64,000 nucleotides of DNA from Sabellastarte sp. h YS-2021 (GCA_964017235.1 OZ024938.1:7369454-7433453), one strand, 5' to 3'; counted from the stretch's first letter, positions 28,211 to 41,899 are shown. Numbers and translations: made by a program. The notes: generated by a model from the letters alone, not told the origin.

Positions 28211-31200
28211 GCAGTCATTGGATTTTCAAAATGAGATGGATGAGGTATAGAAGGTAAAATGCAATGTAATCCAAATATAACTGCTTTCCTAACTGTATAG
28301 CATATACATTGTGAAGCAATAAATTGAAAAAAAAACCCATATTATTGCCATATGCACAGTATAATCTTGCGATAAAGTTACAAATATTTTAAATTAGAAT
28401 TAGAATTAGAATTTTCTAGCCCTTAAACTACCCTTTATTACAGTGTTTCTAAGGCACAAGAGCACCAAAACGATAAAACAATTTCAGTTTCAAGGGATGG
28501 GAAAGGGGTGAAGCCCCATGGAGAATGTTATGGAGATATTAAGACAACAGTGGCATGCCTTTTTTGTGGAGGTATTTAAGCTCCTTTCTAAAAGAGGCAG
28601 TAGAGCTAGGGGCACAACAATCTCAACAAAAAGAGCATTCCAAACAGTGAGAGCATCAGAAGCAAAGCTATACCCAAACTGGTGTGATAGAATAACAAGG
28701 TATAGGTATGTGTATACAGTCACATGTATCCTCTGCTGATGTTTACAGCAGAGATATTACGCTTACTGACCTACAGTTTCATATCCTGATGAATGTTGTT
28801 TATAAGGAAAGTATGTCAAATTGTGAAATGGTGAAATAGGTGAGTTGCAGTTTTAACAAAAACAGGATTCTTTCGAAGAAATGTTTATCATGAGTAATAA
28901 ACTACAAACTTTCATGTGATCAGGCTATAACTTCTATTTTGAACATTGATCCAGCCATATGGACAATAATCTGTGAGTGATCAGTAAGAAACTATTTAAG
29001 TAATCTTGTAATAATATTTAAAGTATTTAAGTCATTAACAGGTGTATAAGTTTGAGTTATTATTGTTTTAAATGTGTATTCTGATTTGGTTGGTTTAACA
29101 CTGATTTGTACATATTGTAAATAAATTATTTAGTTCAAACAAATTCTTTCCCTCCTGTTTTGCGATTTTCTCTGGCTAACACACTAGTTAGTTGGGGTGT
29201 GACCATGACACTGGTTAACAAACTTATAGATCAAAGAAGCTTTGAAATAATTAAGACATTACCAACACTCTGACTGCACCTGGCACTACAAGAATAACAA
29301 AAGGAGAGGGATGTGAAGAGAAATACTTGGGAAAACCAGTGTGAAGAAACAAGTAAGAAAGTGTGATTGTTTTAAGCACCGAGTGATGTCCAACAGAAAG
29401 CCATGCAGTGCAGTCACTTAGGAAAAGGAATTACAAGGGTGTATCTGGTATATTATTTCAAATTATTCCACTACTAATTTACTTACTTATCATAAAATAT
29501 TTTGATATGCAATTATATATGTGCAGAAAAAATTTTAAAATTTGAGTATAATGATGCACTTGAAGTAGAGGTGCATTATTATGTATGCATGTGTTACTGA
29601 ATGACAATAGTTGCCAGTATGACGCCACCATTAACCTATATGCATATATCACAGGATACAAAACTATATATGCTGGGAATTGAAGATAGAACTATAAAGT
29701 GGGACACACAACACTTGCACCTTGCTATCTAATAACTATCCACGCACAAATATCATAGTATACTCTGTACCCACACACAGACAGATTTATTCTGAGCCAT
29801 CCACAGTGAAATCATAAGCTAAGGGGTATGTTCAATATTCACAATTTATATAAATAATGACTATGGGTTAATTTATTTTTGTGTTAAACAGGAATATTAA
29901 CTGGTCTAACCTATCTCTTTCTACTCTCAGAAAGGGCATGCCCTGTAGACAAACCCTCATGCATAAGATCTTCGAGCTAGATATAGATCAAAATGTCATA
30001 GAAGTATAAATTTTAAATGCAAGGAAACAGTGGAAAGTAAATTTACATCGATATCTACATATATTTTATTTTTGATATTACATTTAAATATGAAAAAGTG
30101 TTAGGAAGACTAACCTGATACCTGCATGCTTTAAGCTACAGATGGCCAGGTAAGGCTTTGCAGACCATGAGTTGGGTGAATGATTTTATGAGTTTATGAG
30201 TGTGAATAGGTCTAAAGTTAGCAAATACCACAGGTATGCAACGGTTAGCACCCTATACCATATACAAGCTTCACATACAGTGTGTGGATAAGCCCTCTCA
30301 ACATGTGTACTATCATACTACTCAATTCATTCCCTTATCATACTATTCCATTCCCCTAACTAGTGAAGAGAAAAACGACTCACATGGAGTGAAATTAATA
30401 AAAAGTGCTTATTCATATCCTTACAGTTTTACAACACAGAGAAGAGTTAACTAAGCACAGCTCTAGCTCTTTCTCTTAACCCACATAACCCACACAGCTA
30501 TAGCTATTACCTGTGTAGTCTTTCCAGACATCATTTAAGTAATGTGACCTATCATAGCATACAAGCTCATCATCTCAAGCATATGTTTCTTGCTGAGATA
30601 CCTTTTACAGAAGGGGAGATTAGCTAAATTATTCATCTAAATTCATCAAACAATTGCAATCAAAACTATTATATAAATTCAACTGCCATAATTTTAAACT
30701 TTATTTATCAATGGAAATCAAACATTTATTATTTAATTTTACTTATTAAACTTCATACTAAATCAGTGTTTATTGAATATAGTGTATTTGTATTTGGATA
30801 TTTATGCGTGAGTTTATCAGAAGAAATTAAAGAATATTAAACAAGTGTAGCGCAAGATATCATTAAGGAAACAGTTATTTATTTTGTGCAAATTGTAAGT
30901 CTGACTCAAGCATCAAACCTATCAGAACTATCTCCTGTAATTTTAATAATAATCCATGGACTACTGACAGATCCCGTTGTCCAATGTCCGCATTATTGTT
31001 GGATAAGGCAATTAAATGCCACTCCTCTCGCAAACCAAACAAGAACATTTTATTAGCCAAGCAAAGTTAAAAGACGAAAAAAGAGAACATTAAAACTTTG
31101 AATATAAATTGACTTTAATTAGGTAAAACGTGGTATCATACATATGTCGCTGGTTGTATGATAATGGATTTCTGATTTTCTCTATTATGTGCCTAGAGTC

Positions 31201-32139
31201 TGTCTTTAGATGGAGATTAAGCACTATAAAAGTATGTGCATAAAGAACCCATAGTACAAAAAATATTAAAAAAAACAAACAAATACACAATATATTAAAT
31301 ATTTACATAATTGTTAACTTCTGCAAAATCAAACAAAATAAATGTAATATTTACTACTATCTATCCAGAGGCTGTATATATATATTAAAATCAAGATAAT
31401 ATTTATACTGCTATGTCCTACACTAGACTTAAATTTTATTGACTCTACGAAAACATTGTATCCCCAAAGAAATAAATATATATAGCCCATGTTTATAATG
31501 TATGAACCAAACTATTTTGTCCAAAGAGAGATGAAAATTTTGTGTACGTATTAGTCGTTTACCAAAGCAGATAAATATTTATTGCGTAACATATTTTAAA
31601 ATATTTGTGTTATTAATTATCTTGCCAAGTTCATGCTTAAAAGATCTAACAAAACATAATGAAAAGGAAGAAATTCTTACTATTTTATAGTCATAATTTT
31701 TACACTAAATAACTAATTATTCACACAATATTAAGGATGACCTTGTAGTGTAATTTTTCTTTTGGTGTGCTGTTGGCTGAAAATTCTTCTAGTTATAGTA
31801 ATATATCATTTTTGGAATGCCTAAAAGAACTTTGCATAAACAAGAGAAACTGTATTGTATATTTTCTGCCTTTAAAGGTTTTTCAGAGTTATAAAGTTTT
31901 CTTTAACAATTTTAACATTGTTCCATATCCCATGTGGTGGGATTTTTCTTTATTAGTTTGGTCATTCCAATTTCCCAAGAAAGATTCTATTCCATTGTAA
32001 AACAAATAATTCCACTAAAATTAAAATCAGATATATTTCATACATTACAGTAAAGTTATACCTAAAGACATTGATGTTGCCTCTAGATAAAATATACCAA
32101 TTGTCAGTGATATAGCTGTTAATTCATAACAATTTTAAC
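28211..32139. other. Intergenic, AT-rich; weak repeat at 28490-28740
   Basis: No host gene was recognised. At 28490-28740 the sequence (CTCCTTTCTAAAAGAGGCAG, GCATTCCAAACAGTGAGAGC) loosely resembles 60440-60600, so both may be pieces of one dispersed repeat. The rest is AT-rich with short anonymous open frames. Confidence 0.45.
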
Positions 32140-34540
32140 AATGGCTTCGAGGCAAACTCTTGATCATGAAATTACGGTTGCTGTCTGTGAATGTTTATGT
32201 CACCATGACAGTGAAGTAGTGAAAATTGTGAAAATACAGTGTGACACACATTGAAGAGAGATTGGCAAAAATTTTAAAACATTAAGATGCCTTTCTGATA
32301 GCCAGTTCTTTAGAATTGGTTTACAAAAAATACTTAGCATCTGAAATCCAGTTCTTAGCAGACCAACATGAAAAAGAGAAAAACAGACAATGGTTTGCTC
32401 CTTGAACAGCAAAATGAAAACCAATTGTTGACGGGGCAAATATCCCTTGTCACAGACCAGTTGGTTCAAGCAAATGATCTGAACAAATCATTGGCAGAGC
32501 AAATATCTGTTGTCAATGATCATTTTGTGACAGAAAGACAGGCTAATCTTCTATTGAAAGAGCAGCTAGTCAGTGTGAATGACAACCTGGACCAGAAAAA
32601 GAAAGAGAAGGAAGCACTGGATGAAGAGATAAAACATCTTTCAATCAATTTGCACTGGCTGAAGGAAGAACATCATCATGAGCTACAAAATCCCCTGAGC
32701 CGTTTAAGCCACTATAAAGAAAGAATAAGGAGCAACAATGCTGTCCTTGAAGAATATGGCTAGTATGAATACAGAACGATAGCCATACAAAATGAAATTG
32801 CTGACCTGAGAGCACACCTTCAGGTTGAACAGGAAGTGGGACACAGGTCATTCCTGGAAAATGTGGAGCTAAAAGAACAACTTCAGGAGAAGGAAATGGT
32901 CCAAAAGCTGAGTGAAAAGAAGCTTTCTTTGGAAGTTAAAGTGCAGAGTTTGTATCAAGAGATTCTTTTGACACAGGAACTTAATGAAGCCAGGGAACTG
33001 AGGGAAGTGGTGAAGATCCAGTTGCAAGAGAGCATAGTTGACATGTCTTGCAGACTTAAAACTCTAAAAGCTGAACAGTGTCAGATTTTAGGTGGTCAGT
33101 CAATTGATTCTAGTTTTCCTAGAAATAATTAGATATTATCACATGTTTTGATGAGTCAGTCAGTTATCTGTCAAATGTATCTATTTCTTTGAGAGTTTAT
33201 GTCGCTTTCAACTCTGTACAGGTCATATCACGACTGGTAGTTGGAAGGGCAGAGGAAACCAGTACATATAGTTTCTCAGGGTTCTGTACTGTAAACTGTC
33301 GACCAACGGCAAGCAACTACCAGCTTTCCCACTTGAGGCCGTGCCGGGAATCTAACCCTGACCTCAGAGGTGGGAGGCGAGAATCTGTCAAATGTAACAC
33401 ACAAGCCCATGAGTTGCATTTACCCTGTAGGTAAAACAGTTATGGAAGTCCAAATTCAGAATCTATCTTTTGAATCATATGTGTTATCTACCAAAGATCC
33501 TGAACCTGATAACTTGTTCAAACCTAAGTTATCATGTACACCATGTGAGACATTATTGAAAGTAAAAGATTGTGCAGTTCTACAGAGTAAAAATCAGCTG
33601 CCACCAATTTGCTCTAGTCAAGATTGTCCACAGAAGCAGTCTGACGTAAAGCACTATTCTAAGTCACAATCAGCTGCAAACAATATTTCTGTGAGAACAA
33701 TGGTGTTCTGGAACTCTAAGTTTAAGAAATTACCAACACAGAAGGCACAGCATAGGAGAGTAGCTGGAACCTATTGATCTCCTACAAGCCAGAACAGGGG
33801 ATCAAACAAAGCAAATCAATCCACCAAACAAACCAAAACTAAGGGTAAGAGGCCATGATTTATTAAAGGGTAATATAGAAATTAAACCACCCATTTGAAG
33901 AAACACACTATTAGCAGACATCTTCCCAGGTTTGTTTCCATAAAGTCAGACATAACATTAGAAGAACAGATGAAACATTGTGAAAGTCTGTTGATGTTAC
34001 TTGCTCATGACTTTGGATGCTTGTCTTTACAAAGTCTATTAAGGCTAGTTATCAAGAGGAAGTGGTATCCTTTTGTTGGTAGTTTTGCAATTTTAAAAGA
34101 TGACCTGAAACTCATAACAGACTTCCAGTACTGAGTTGCTTATTGGACTGAATGACCCAAGCGAAGATAAAGGGTAGGCCAAATAAGAATCCAGGAAAGG
34201 AGCAGGGATACAGATCCTGTATTTGGCGATCCAAGGTGGAGCCTTTAATTTACAATCAATGTCTAACCATAATGTTAAGAGGTTCAACACAGCAACCACC
34301 AGGAAACAATCCTCTTGGACATTTGGCAGTAAAAATAAGCAGTGGTCCTAATATTGTATTATTTATCTACAAGCCAACGTGATAGTGGACTGCAAATGTT
34401 GCTCAAAACCAGATTGGTCCTGAAACCAAACATTTGTGCCAAAGATGTAAATCATTTTCGGTATGCATTTCATTCCATAGTCAATGACAGAACACCTTCC
34501 TTATATGATGAGGGGGGGGGGGGGGGGGGGGGGGGGGTGT
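32140..34540 (+). pseudogene. Decayed ORF related to the gypsy second ORF
   Basis: A broken coding-like region. 32368-33130 reads as Gln/Glu/Leu-rich, heptad-like sequence (LLEQQNENQLLTGQI; LKEQLQEKEMVQKLSEKK) typical of a coiled coil. 33895-34134 reads KKHTISRHLPRFVS, then IKRKWYPFVGSFAILKDDL, which aligns with KKHVVGKHL and ERKWYPVDTRFTLGEEDV of the gypsy second ORF at about 21030-21250. The zinc-finger-like H-x4-H and the KWYP block are thus shared, but the N-terminal part differs (coiled coil instead of SR-rich). I see no TatD domain after it. A SINE is inserted at 33201-33382. As a relic of a probable retroelement gene it carries multiple breaks and is older than the gypsy copy. A 26-base poly-G run at 34512-34537 ends the region. 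Confidence 0.6.
33201..33382 (-). repeat. SINE fragment, inverted
   Basis: Reverse complement of the body of the SINE at 1003-1230: GTCGCTTTCAAC, GTACAGGTCATATCACGAC, GTCGACCAACGGCAAGCAAC and CCTCAGAGG...GGCGAGA are all recognisable. The outermost head with box A is missing. It interrupts the decayed ORF at 32140-34540. Confidence 0.8.
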
Positions 34541-36900
34541 ATTGAGCCATGGTCGATCACTTCAGGGAGACTTATAAAGAGCTATTGTTCTCACTGAATA
34601 AGATTAAAATCAACCTCAAAATATTAAGGTAATTTGAAAAATGCGACTTCATAAAGCAAATTAACTAACAAACTGCTGTGAGACTTTGGAGATATTTTTC
34701 AACAGAAAGTTCAAACTTGGGTTTTAAAATGCAGAAAACAGACTGTCATTTGGAAGATTGATCATTAAGTCGATCACCCTGTACCACCACTTATATTGGG
34801 ATCAAAAATATGAACGATTTGTTACAAGATGATCAATTTCATCTATCGAACCAAAATTTGTACACATAATTTATGTTTGTTGTATTTTTATAAACTGGAT
34901 GGTTTATTTCTGTATTGAGGTAATATTTTAGTGTTTATTTCAGAAAATGTGAAAATATATCTACTTGGAACACATTGCACGAGTGTTTTTGTAGAATATA
35001 TTCAAGAAAAGGGTGTTTGTTTATTTGCAAATTCAAATGAAGTTTGCTATGCACAGTAAAGCTGTCAAGGCTGACCGATCGACTCAATGAGCATATCGAC
35101 ATTACGATCATGGAAAAATTAAATAAAAATTGATAAAATATACATAATCTGATCTTGAATTTCTATTCCTTATTTAGAACTCGGGCGCTCAGTAACACAC
35201 TAGTTTTAGTAACCGCCCAAAGTTTAGACGTTAATGACTTATTCGGTGAAAGATGCACTTTTGTAAACAAAACGTTATGACTCTGTTGTCATTTTCTAAA
35301 ATTAACTTCTGTGCTGCTGCCAACTGTGTGCTTGCGCTTAGATATAATAAATTGTATAGTATATCACCAAAACTAGAGTAAGACTTGTTTTCCCCCCTTT
35401 TCAAATGTGAAGATATTGTTTTATTTGAGTATCATTTGTTCTGCAGGGTACAGTAACTGCCTATTTTTGTTGGTGCATGGAACTTCTTTGATAAATTTCA
35501 TCCTAAGAATGTGAATGTGGCTGTTATGGGATGGACAGTCTTGCCGATAGGACAGTCATAGCAGACCCAATGAGTTTTACCATATATATGGTGGTATGAT
35601 GTTATTTCGACGTACTAAGTATAAAACGTCTAATTGCTAAAAGGCAGAACTCTCCTGTCTGTAAGACTGTCCACCCCTGCAAGTATGGTGTTCCTATGTA
35701 TGGTCATTTGTGGTATTTTCGTGTCAATGGTGTTTTTGTGGATCCCGTTTCCTGTGGCTTTGGATCATATAAATTATACTGTAATATTCTGCAATGTTGC
35801 TTGCATTAATATTTCCGAATTGACTCCTGTCACAGCATCGTGGTTTTAAATTTTCATCTTAAGTCATGGAATTGCAAATTCGATCAGTCATAATACCATA
35901 GATTCGCAAAAATAAAATATGTTGGGGATACCCCACAGAATACCGTGACCTCATAAATGTTAATGAGTAATCCACAAATTCTTCAAGTAAAATATTTTTA
36001 AATAATCCCATGGAATCATCAAATATTTCCTACGCATGTATATGAATATTTGTGAGCTGTGTAGTCTATCTAGTATTTGATTGTAAAGCAGAAAATATTG
36101 TTAAGAGACCAATGTGGAAATCTGTGACCTTATTAATATAAATTACTTGTCTGTGAATTTTGATCTTCAAGTAAAATATTGTTGCGTAAAATATTTTCTA
36201 TACATACATTGTTGGGAAACTACAGAATTCCTTGACCTCAAAGATAAGTAATTGTCAAGCAAATATATCACTAATAAATTAACTGAGCTGTCGAGACTTA
36301 TTGACTTTTAATGCAATGCTGTGACTTTAGACGAAAACTTAAAACCACGATGCTGTGACAGGAGTAACATCGTAATATTTTTATTATTGGAAATAGGTGT
36401 TTTACTAAAAATGTCACAGAAAAACAATTTTACAGATAAGTGCTGCTTGACACATTGATTTTCATGTGATTAATAGTTGCTTTAACTTAAATAAGAAAAT
36501 TGTATTTTTGCTGTTGTCACATATGGCTCCATGTCATTCGGATAGTACATTAATGTACATAAATTATATTTTATGAGCAATATATTTTTTCAATGATATA
36601 ATCCAGACCACCTGCAAATTGACTAATTAGCAAGTAACATGAAAATTCCAGGGTAAATATTTTTATCTGTTAATTATTCTCATTATATTTTTGGTTTCAA
36701 AATATGTTGTGAAACTAAAAATATTTGTTTCTGTTCTGTAGCTTCGAAATATATACTAATTTCTATTCATTAATCATGTTATATATTTGCAATTAATTTA
36801 TAAGAGTACTTATGGAAACCAGAGATTTTTCAGGGCATGAAAACCCCATGGATCACCATACAGCAACTTCAATGTACTAAGCAGCTTATGATGGAATCAT
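34541..36900. other. Intergenic, no feature seen
   Basis: AT-rich intergenic sequence. The open frame at 35634-35849 has a hydrophobic run but no family motif or supporting splice context, and is not called. No repeat family was recognised. Confidence 0.55.
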
Positions 36901-37383
36901 GGTCAACTCGGACCTTTGCCAACTCGGCCCCAGCCAACTCGGCCCCATTCAGTTGCAAACTCGGCCCCATCTGAATCTCATTCTCACATATTTATGTATG
37001 CATCATAAATTAATCTTGTATTATGTGTTTTATGAGATAAATTAGCTGAAATATGTTCTGAATTATTTGATAGCAATGGAAATGGTTTTAGAAGGTACAT
37101 ATGTTTTTTTACAAATGATCTCTACATTATAAAAACTGTTTCCAATGCATGGATTTGATAAAACATTTTTATACATATTACTCTTACTGTGTAAACCTGA
37201 TTGAAGATTATGTGTTACTATTATATAAACCATTAAAAACTTTAAACAATGATACGTAGATTATCAAAATGCATCCATAAATAAAGTTTTCATGTCAATT
37301 TGAATTTCTAATTGAATGGGACTGAGTTTGCTTAGAAGAGTCCGAGTTGGAAGGGGCCGTGTTGGCAAAGGTCCGAGTTGACC
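36901..37383. mobile_element. MITE with tandem-motif TIRs
   Basis: 483 bp. The left end GGTCAACTCGGACCTTTGCC is mirrored exactly by GGCAAAGGTCCGAGTTGACC at the right. Inside both ends further AACTCGGCCCC-type copies follow (three at the left, two weaker at the right). The interior is AT-rich without a gene. No target duplication is evident. The build of terminal repeat plus short tandem motif resembles the element at 15789-16430. Confidence 0.75.
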
Positions 37384-39483
37384 AGTTTCCCTTATGGTGT
37401 ATATAAAAAAAATTGCATGAATATTAAATAAAGTGAAGCTACATAATGACACCTAATGTCTACCCACTTGTATTCTACCAAATATATAATTTAATGAAGC
37501 TATTTTTATCACAAGCCAGAACAACAAAGTCAGTGGTGTCAGATTTAATAATTATTTAAAACACTGATATAACTTCAGCTCAAATGATGGTTCCCAAAAC
37601 TAGATACAATAATGATAAAACTTGAGTATCAGTCTGTATAGTAATAAGAATGGAATATAGCCCTTGCTGATATATACATTCCAATAAAATCATGGATTTC
37701 CTGTCATAACAACGGGAAATTCCAATCTTTTAAAGGCCTGTAAAAAAAGGTAAATATTACCAACTTAATCAATATTATCTGGACACACTGGAATCACAAG
37801 GATTTATCAAATATGTTTAGAATATTCCACGATTTTTAGTTATTATTAATGATATAAAAACAATTTTATTTCTGAGGATAGAACAGAAGTACACAAACGT
37901 GCAATACGCCGAAGTTGTATATGTGCCAAAGTTATATAAAAACCTGTATAGTGATACCTGTATTGGCAAATAATCTGATTATTTGCATGGAGGGAGTTTT
38001 AAAGTTTTCCTTTTGTTTTTGAAGTTGTTTACAACCGTGCACAATAATCACATCCATTTGTTAGTTGGTCCACATGCATAACCTGAAAATACAATACATA
38101 CATCACCAGTTGACAGGGTCACCAATCCCTGTATTTTATTGGTTTTGACTTTGGAGGGATTCAAAAGTCTGTCAACAATACTTCAAATGCTACGACAGAA
38201 CTTGAAATCCTGTTGACATAACCTAGCTGTTCATGATATTGAGGCCATTTGAGGGTATTGCTTAAATTTGAGGTCCAAATTTAGACTTTTTAAAAATATA
38301 AATAGTTATTTAAAAATTAAGTCAGTTTACTGCTGTTATCTTTTTCTTTTGAGTACCTAGCTCCTTTTGAAAACCATTTTACCTTAATCTTTTTTTAAAA
38401 CATAGCATATTTCTTGGAAATTGACTTAAAAGAGATCATGATTGAAAATTTTGAAGCTATTTTTTGTCTGTTTGTCTTTGCAATTGCTGTCACATAAATA
38501 AATTTTTTGTTTTTTCTGTCAACAGAAGTTCAAATCAAAGTTAATGAGAATCAGAACTTTAAGTTCTGTGAAGGTAGTTTGACAGAATTTCATATTAGAC
38601 AAAATATCCCCGTCTTTCAACTACTGTCTGATGTTCGTATGTGAACTTGTGATGCAGTGACCAACTATCGACTTCCTTGAGCATCCCACAGAAGTTTTGA
38701 AATGTTCAAAATGATTGCCTCTGAATTTTTACTGTCATTCACGCTCAGTCAGCATCTTTTTTCATCCCTATCACTGTTCCTTTATACATGTTTCTCCATC
38801 CCTGTCCGTCGATTTCAGTGACTTTCCGTAGATACCATCAGTAGCATTAGCATGAGAGTAGTACAAATGTCTGTCACTGTGACACAACCTCCATTTACCT
38901 CCACTCATCTTATATAGCCGTCAGAGGAAGAATACATACTACCGAGACCGAGTCACAACCTTCTTATAAACTGTTGACACCACCACTGAAAGCACAGTAC
39001 AAAACCCAGTGGGTACATGAAATCTTGGAAGATAAGAGGGTGTCCTGAGAGGTGGCTCTACCACCAAATAAAACTTAAAACCGTAGATTATACTGTCTGT
39101 GGTGTGAAAGGGTTATAAGCTGATGGTTACATCAGTTTGGTGCCTTAAAAATGTTCAGTTACTTTATTGTTATGGGAAATTTATTCTTGTTAAATGTTCT
39201 AATGCTGTTGTTATCAGTTGTCAGAATGACAATAAATTACAAATTTACCCATCCATAAGGAAGAAACAGTTAGTTTCTCAAGGGAGGAACATTTATTGTT
39301 TAAATTAATCATTACAAACAAAAGTGAGAAACTCTCCCAATTTCAGAGGCATTTTTGAAGGTTGGTAGCCTGTTATGCTTTCTTAAATATGTTGATATTT
39401 CAAGCTAGCCTGTGTTTAACATTATTATATTTTAATACTAAGAGAAACTTGTATTAATCAGTGATTGATCTACTTACTTCTAG
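37384..39483. other. Region upstream of the AAA gene, no feature seen
   Basis: AT-rich sequence before the first recognised AAA exon. It may hold promoter or untranslated exons that cannot be identified from sequence alone. No repeat family was recognised. Confidence 0.5.
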
Positions 39484-39502
39484 GAGAAAGTAAAGAATCA
39501 TA

Positions 39503-39626
39503 ATGGAGGAATATAAGATACACCCGAACAATACTATCCAAGATGTAGTGATGCCAGAATATTTTCGGACCACTGTCATGGAATGTATTTATCTACCAAT
39601 GTATTTCCCAGAACTTTTTAAACATG
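39503..39626 (+). CDS. VPS4/katanin-like AAA ATPase, coding exon 1
   Basis: First recognised coding exon of a spliced AAA ATPase gene. AAA proteins of this clade form hexamers that use ATP to unfold or disassemble protein polymers such as ESCRT-III or microtubules. The exon encodes MEEYKIHPNNTIQDVV and on to YLPMYFPELFKH, aligning with the 'DVAG...ILPLKFPHLF' start of the AAA module. An acceptor (CTTCTAG) precedes 39484 and an in-frame TAA lies 12 bases before the ATG, so this Met is the likely start and the upstream part is untranslated. The donor GTATGT follows. There is no room for the N-terminal MIT domain of VPS4. Seven exons join in phase into about 219 residues; the C-terminal part lies beyond the window. 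Confidence 0.8.
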
Positions 39627-39718
39627 GTATGTTTAAAATGTTATTGTTAAATTATCACAGTAAATAATATTTGATACTTGTGTTTTATCATAGTACATAA
39701 AGCTTGTTATTTGTGTAA

Positions 39719-40135
39719 CTGCTGTATCATAGATGGTTAAAGATAGGTAAATACATATATAACTGCTATATCATAGAGTATGTAAAGATAGATAAATACA
39801 TGTATAACTACAAATCATAGATATGTAAAGATAGATAAATACATGTATAACTACTGTATCATAGATATGTAAAGATAGATAAATACATGTATAAGTACTA
39901 TATCATAGAATATGTAAAGATAGGTAAATACATGTATAACTACTATATCATAGATATGTAAAGATAGATAAATACATGTATAACTACTATATCATAGATA
40001 TGTAAAGATAGATAAATACATGTATAACTACTATATCACAGATATGTAAGGATAGATAAATACATGTATAACAGCTATGTTATATATAGGTATAGATAGA
40101 TACATACATGTATAACTGCTATATCAAAGATAGAC
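39719..40135 (+). repeat. 47-bp tandem repeat in AAA intron 1
   Basis: About eight to nine units of ~46-47 bp with consensus parts ATCATAGATATGTAAAGA, TAGATAAATACATGTATAAC and TACTATAT. Units in the middle are nearly identical and those at both ends more diverged. Confidence 0.85.
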
Positions 40136-40234
40136 AAAGACTTGCATAACTATATACACTGCATAAATGTATACACTGTTTTATCACAGATATAGTGGTA
40201 AGGGTTCAGAATGTTAAATAAACTTATAAGAAAT

Positions 40235-41073
40235 TCTTGGGCTGGGAATCGTATGGGAAGGTTGCATTTGACCTTCTGACCCCAGCTTCAGGGTCAAGCT
40301 ATGTTTGCTTACAAGAATGCATTATTTCTTCTTTATTATTGGTCCCCGGGTTTGCAATGTGTAACAACCAAAAATAAATCATGGACCACAAATCCTCTAC
40401 TTCAAGGTCAAACTGTGTTTGCATGCTAAAAAGGGCTTATATTATCTTCTTGGTTTTCCTATATTTTTGGATGGCTTCATTTATATCTCCTTTATTAGCC
40501 GTAGGGGTTTGAAACAAAAAGAAAGACTCACATGAAATCATGAGCTTGAAATTATCTGGAAGGGTCAGATTTGACCTTTGACTCCTGTTTCAAGGTCAGA
40601 CTTATATCTTTTATTGCCAACAAATTGGAAGGTTCTGGGATATGAACCCATTATGTTGTATCATTAGTTGATCTAGTCATACTGAAATCATATTAAAATT
40701 TAAAATCACATCAGAGTCAGAAGTCCTATTGTCTCTAAGTTCTGTTTGGGTAGTTTCCCAGGCAAACAAAATAGTTCCGAGTGAATTCCCCAGAGGTGCA
40801 TTTCATGTTTCCACTTTGACATGAAAAATCAATATAAAAAACTTGACAGTAGAAGCCCTTGGTGGGCTAGTGGTTAGCAAGTTTGGCATGTTACCACAGG
40901 CAGTCACCTCTCTTTGACTTTCACTCCAACAAGTGCCAATGTTGAAGTCCCTGTTGTATGATCCCGGCTGTTGGACTTAAAACCCCAACTATGACTTTGA
41001 CATAACAAGTCTTTGGTGAGTTGTCTTTCTGGTGGATGCAAATTGAATCAGTTCTCTTATGCGCTAGGTCTGG
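40235..41073 (+). mobile_element. Diverged family D Helentron-like copy
   Basis: Core-like units are recognisable (CTGGGAATCGTATGGGAAGG, TTTGACCTT, TTCAAGGTCA, TTATTATTGGTCC). The right end reads GGTGGATGCAAATTGAATCA, then TATGCGCTAGGT, CTGG and T, matching the hairpin-proximal end of the 62479-63588 element (CTAG there, CTGG here; both fit the CTRR end rule). The hairpin stem itself is decayed. A tRNA-like segment with TGGGCTAGTGGTTAGCAAG at about 40871 may be a separate SINE insertion. Confidence 0.6.
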
Positions 41074-41429
41074 TTTGTGCTTATTCTGTGTATAATACCA
41101 TGGATTTCTGTTGTTTCAAATCTGCATAGGAACAAAGGCAAGCTATAAATGTATTTTCACAACAAAAAGTCAAAATAATAAACATTTTAGAAGGCTATTT
41201 AATGGGCAATAATATAATTTCTACTAGAAATCAGTGCCCCAACTTGACACAATTTGCATACGGAAATTCCAGAAGCCAGTTAGTTTGTATACATTGTCAC
41301 TTCATCTACCTTATATGGTATTGTATTGTGTATATATACTCAGTGCAATATCTTCATATACTATTTAAAGGACTCAAAGTGCTATTAAAGCCATCCGACT
41401 GCTCAGGTACAGCCCCAACTCACAAGTAA

Positions 41430-41642
41430 CTGACATTCCCCTAACTGGAAGATAGAGGCTCAAGGATGACCATTTATCAATGTCCTTGAGGTTCTTTATC
41501 CTGCCACTGGGGATAGGACCCAATGACAGAGGACTGCCATTTTAAGTGGTCATCCGAGCCACTGTGTGTCTGCCTTACCTGGGTTTGAACCCACATCCTT
41601 TGAGTTCCTAGACAGGTGTGCTACCCGCTAGGCCACAGTGGC
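41430..41642 (-). repeat. SINE with tRNA-like head, second family
   Basis: On the minus strand the head reads GCCACTGTGGCCTAGCGGGT (box A region) and GGGTTCAAACCC (box B) in proper tRNA spacing, followed by a non-tRNA body to about 41430. It differs from the SINE at 1003-1230. It could be misread as a tRNA gene, but the cloverleaf is imperfect and the sequence is embedded in an intron with a SINE-like body. Confidence 0.55.
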
Positions 41643-41899
41643 AGATGGTATACAGAAATGCACAAGTGTGGGTGATAAATAACAGCAGTTATTAAATATT
41701 TTATCATCCGGTTTGTCCCAAAAATAGGTTTGTGGACTGATACGGCACAAAAGCCGTATGTTATTAGCAATTTAACTCAGTTGACTTACCTGTGGTCTTG
41801 TTGAAGGTGAAAATTCTGACTTTTACAACAGTGAAGGAATTTGGGTAAACTTTTTTATAGAAAACAAAAATCAGTCTTTTTTCTGATAATGTGTTTCAG

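Noticed and set aside
38522-38643. Possible upstream exon of the AAA gene (acceptor then EVQIKVNENQNFKFCEG)
   Set aside because: A GTAGTT donor is possible, but there is no family similarity, and an in-frame stop precedes the chosen start codon downstream; left uncalled.
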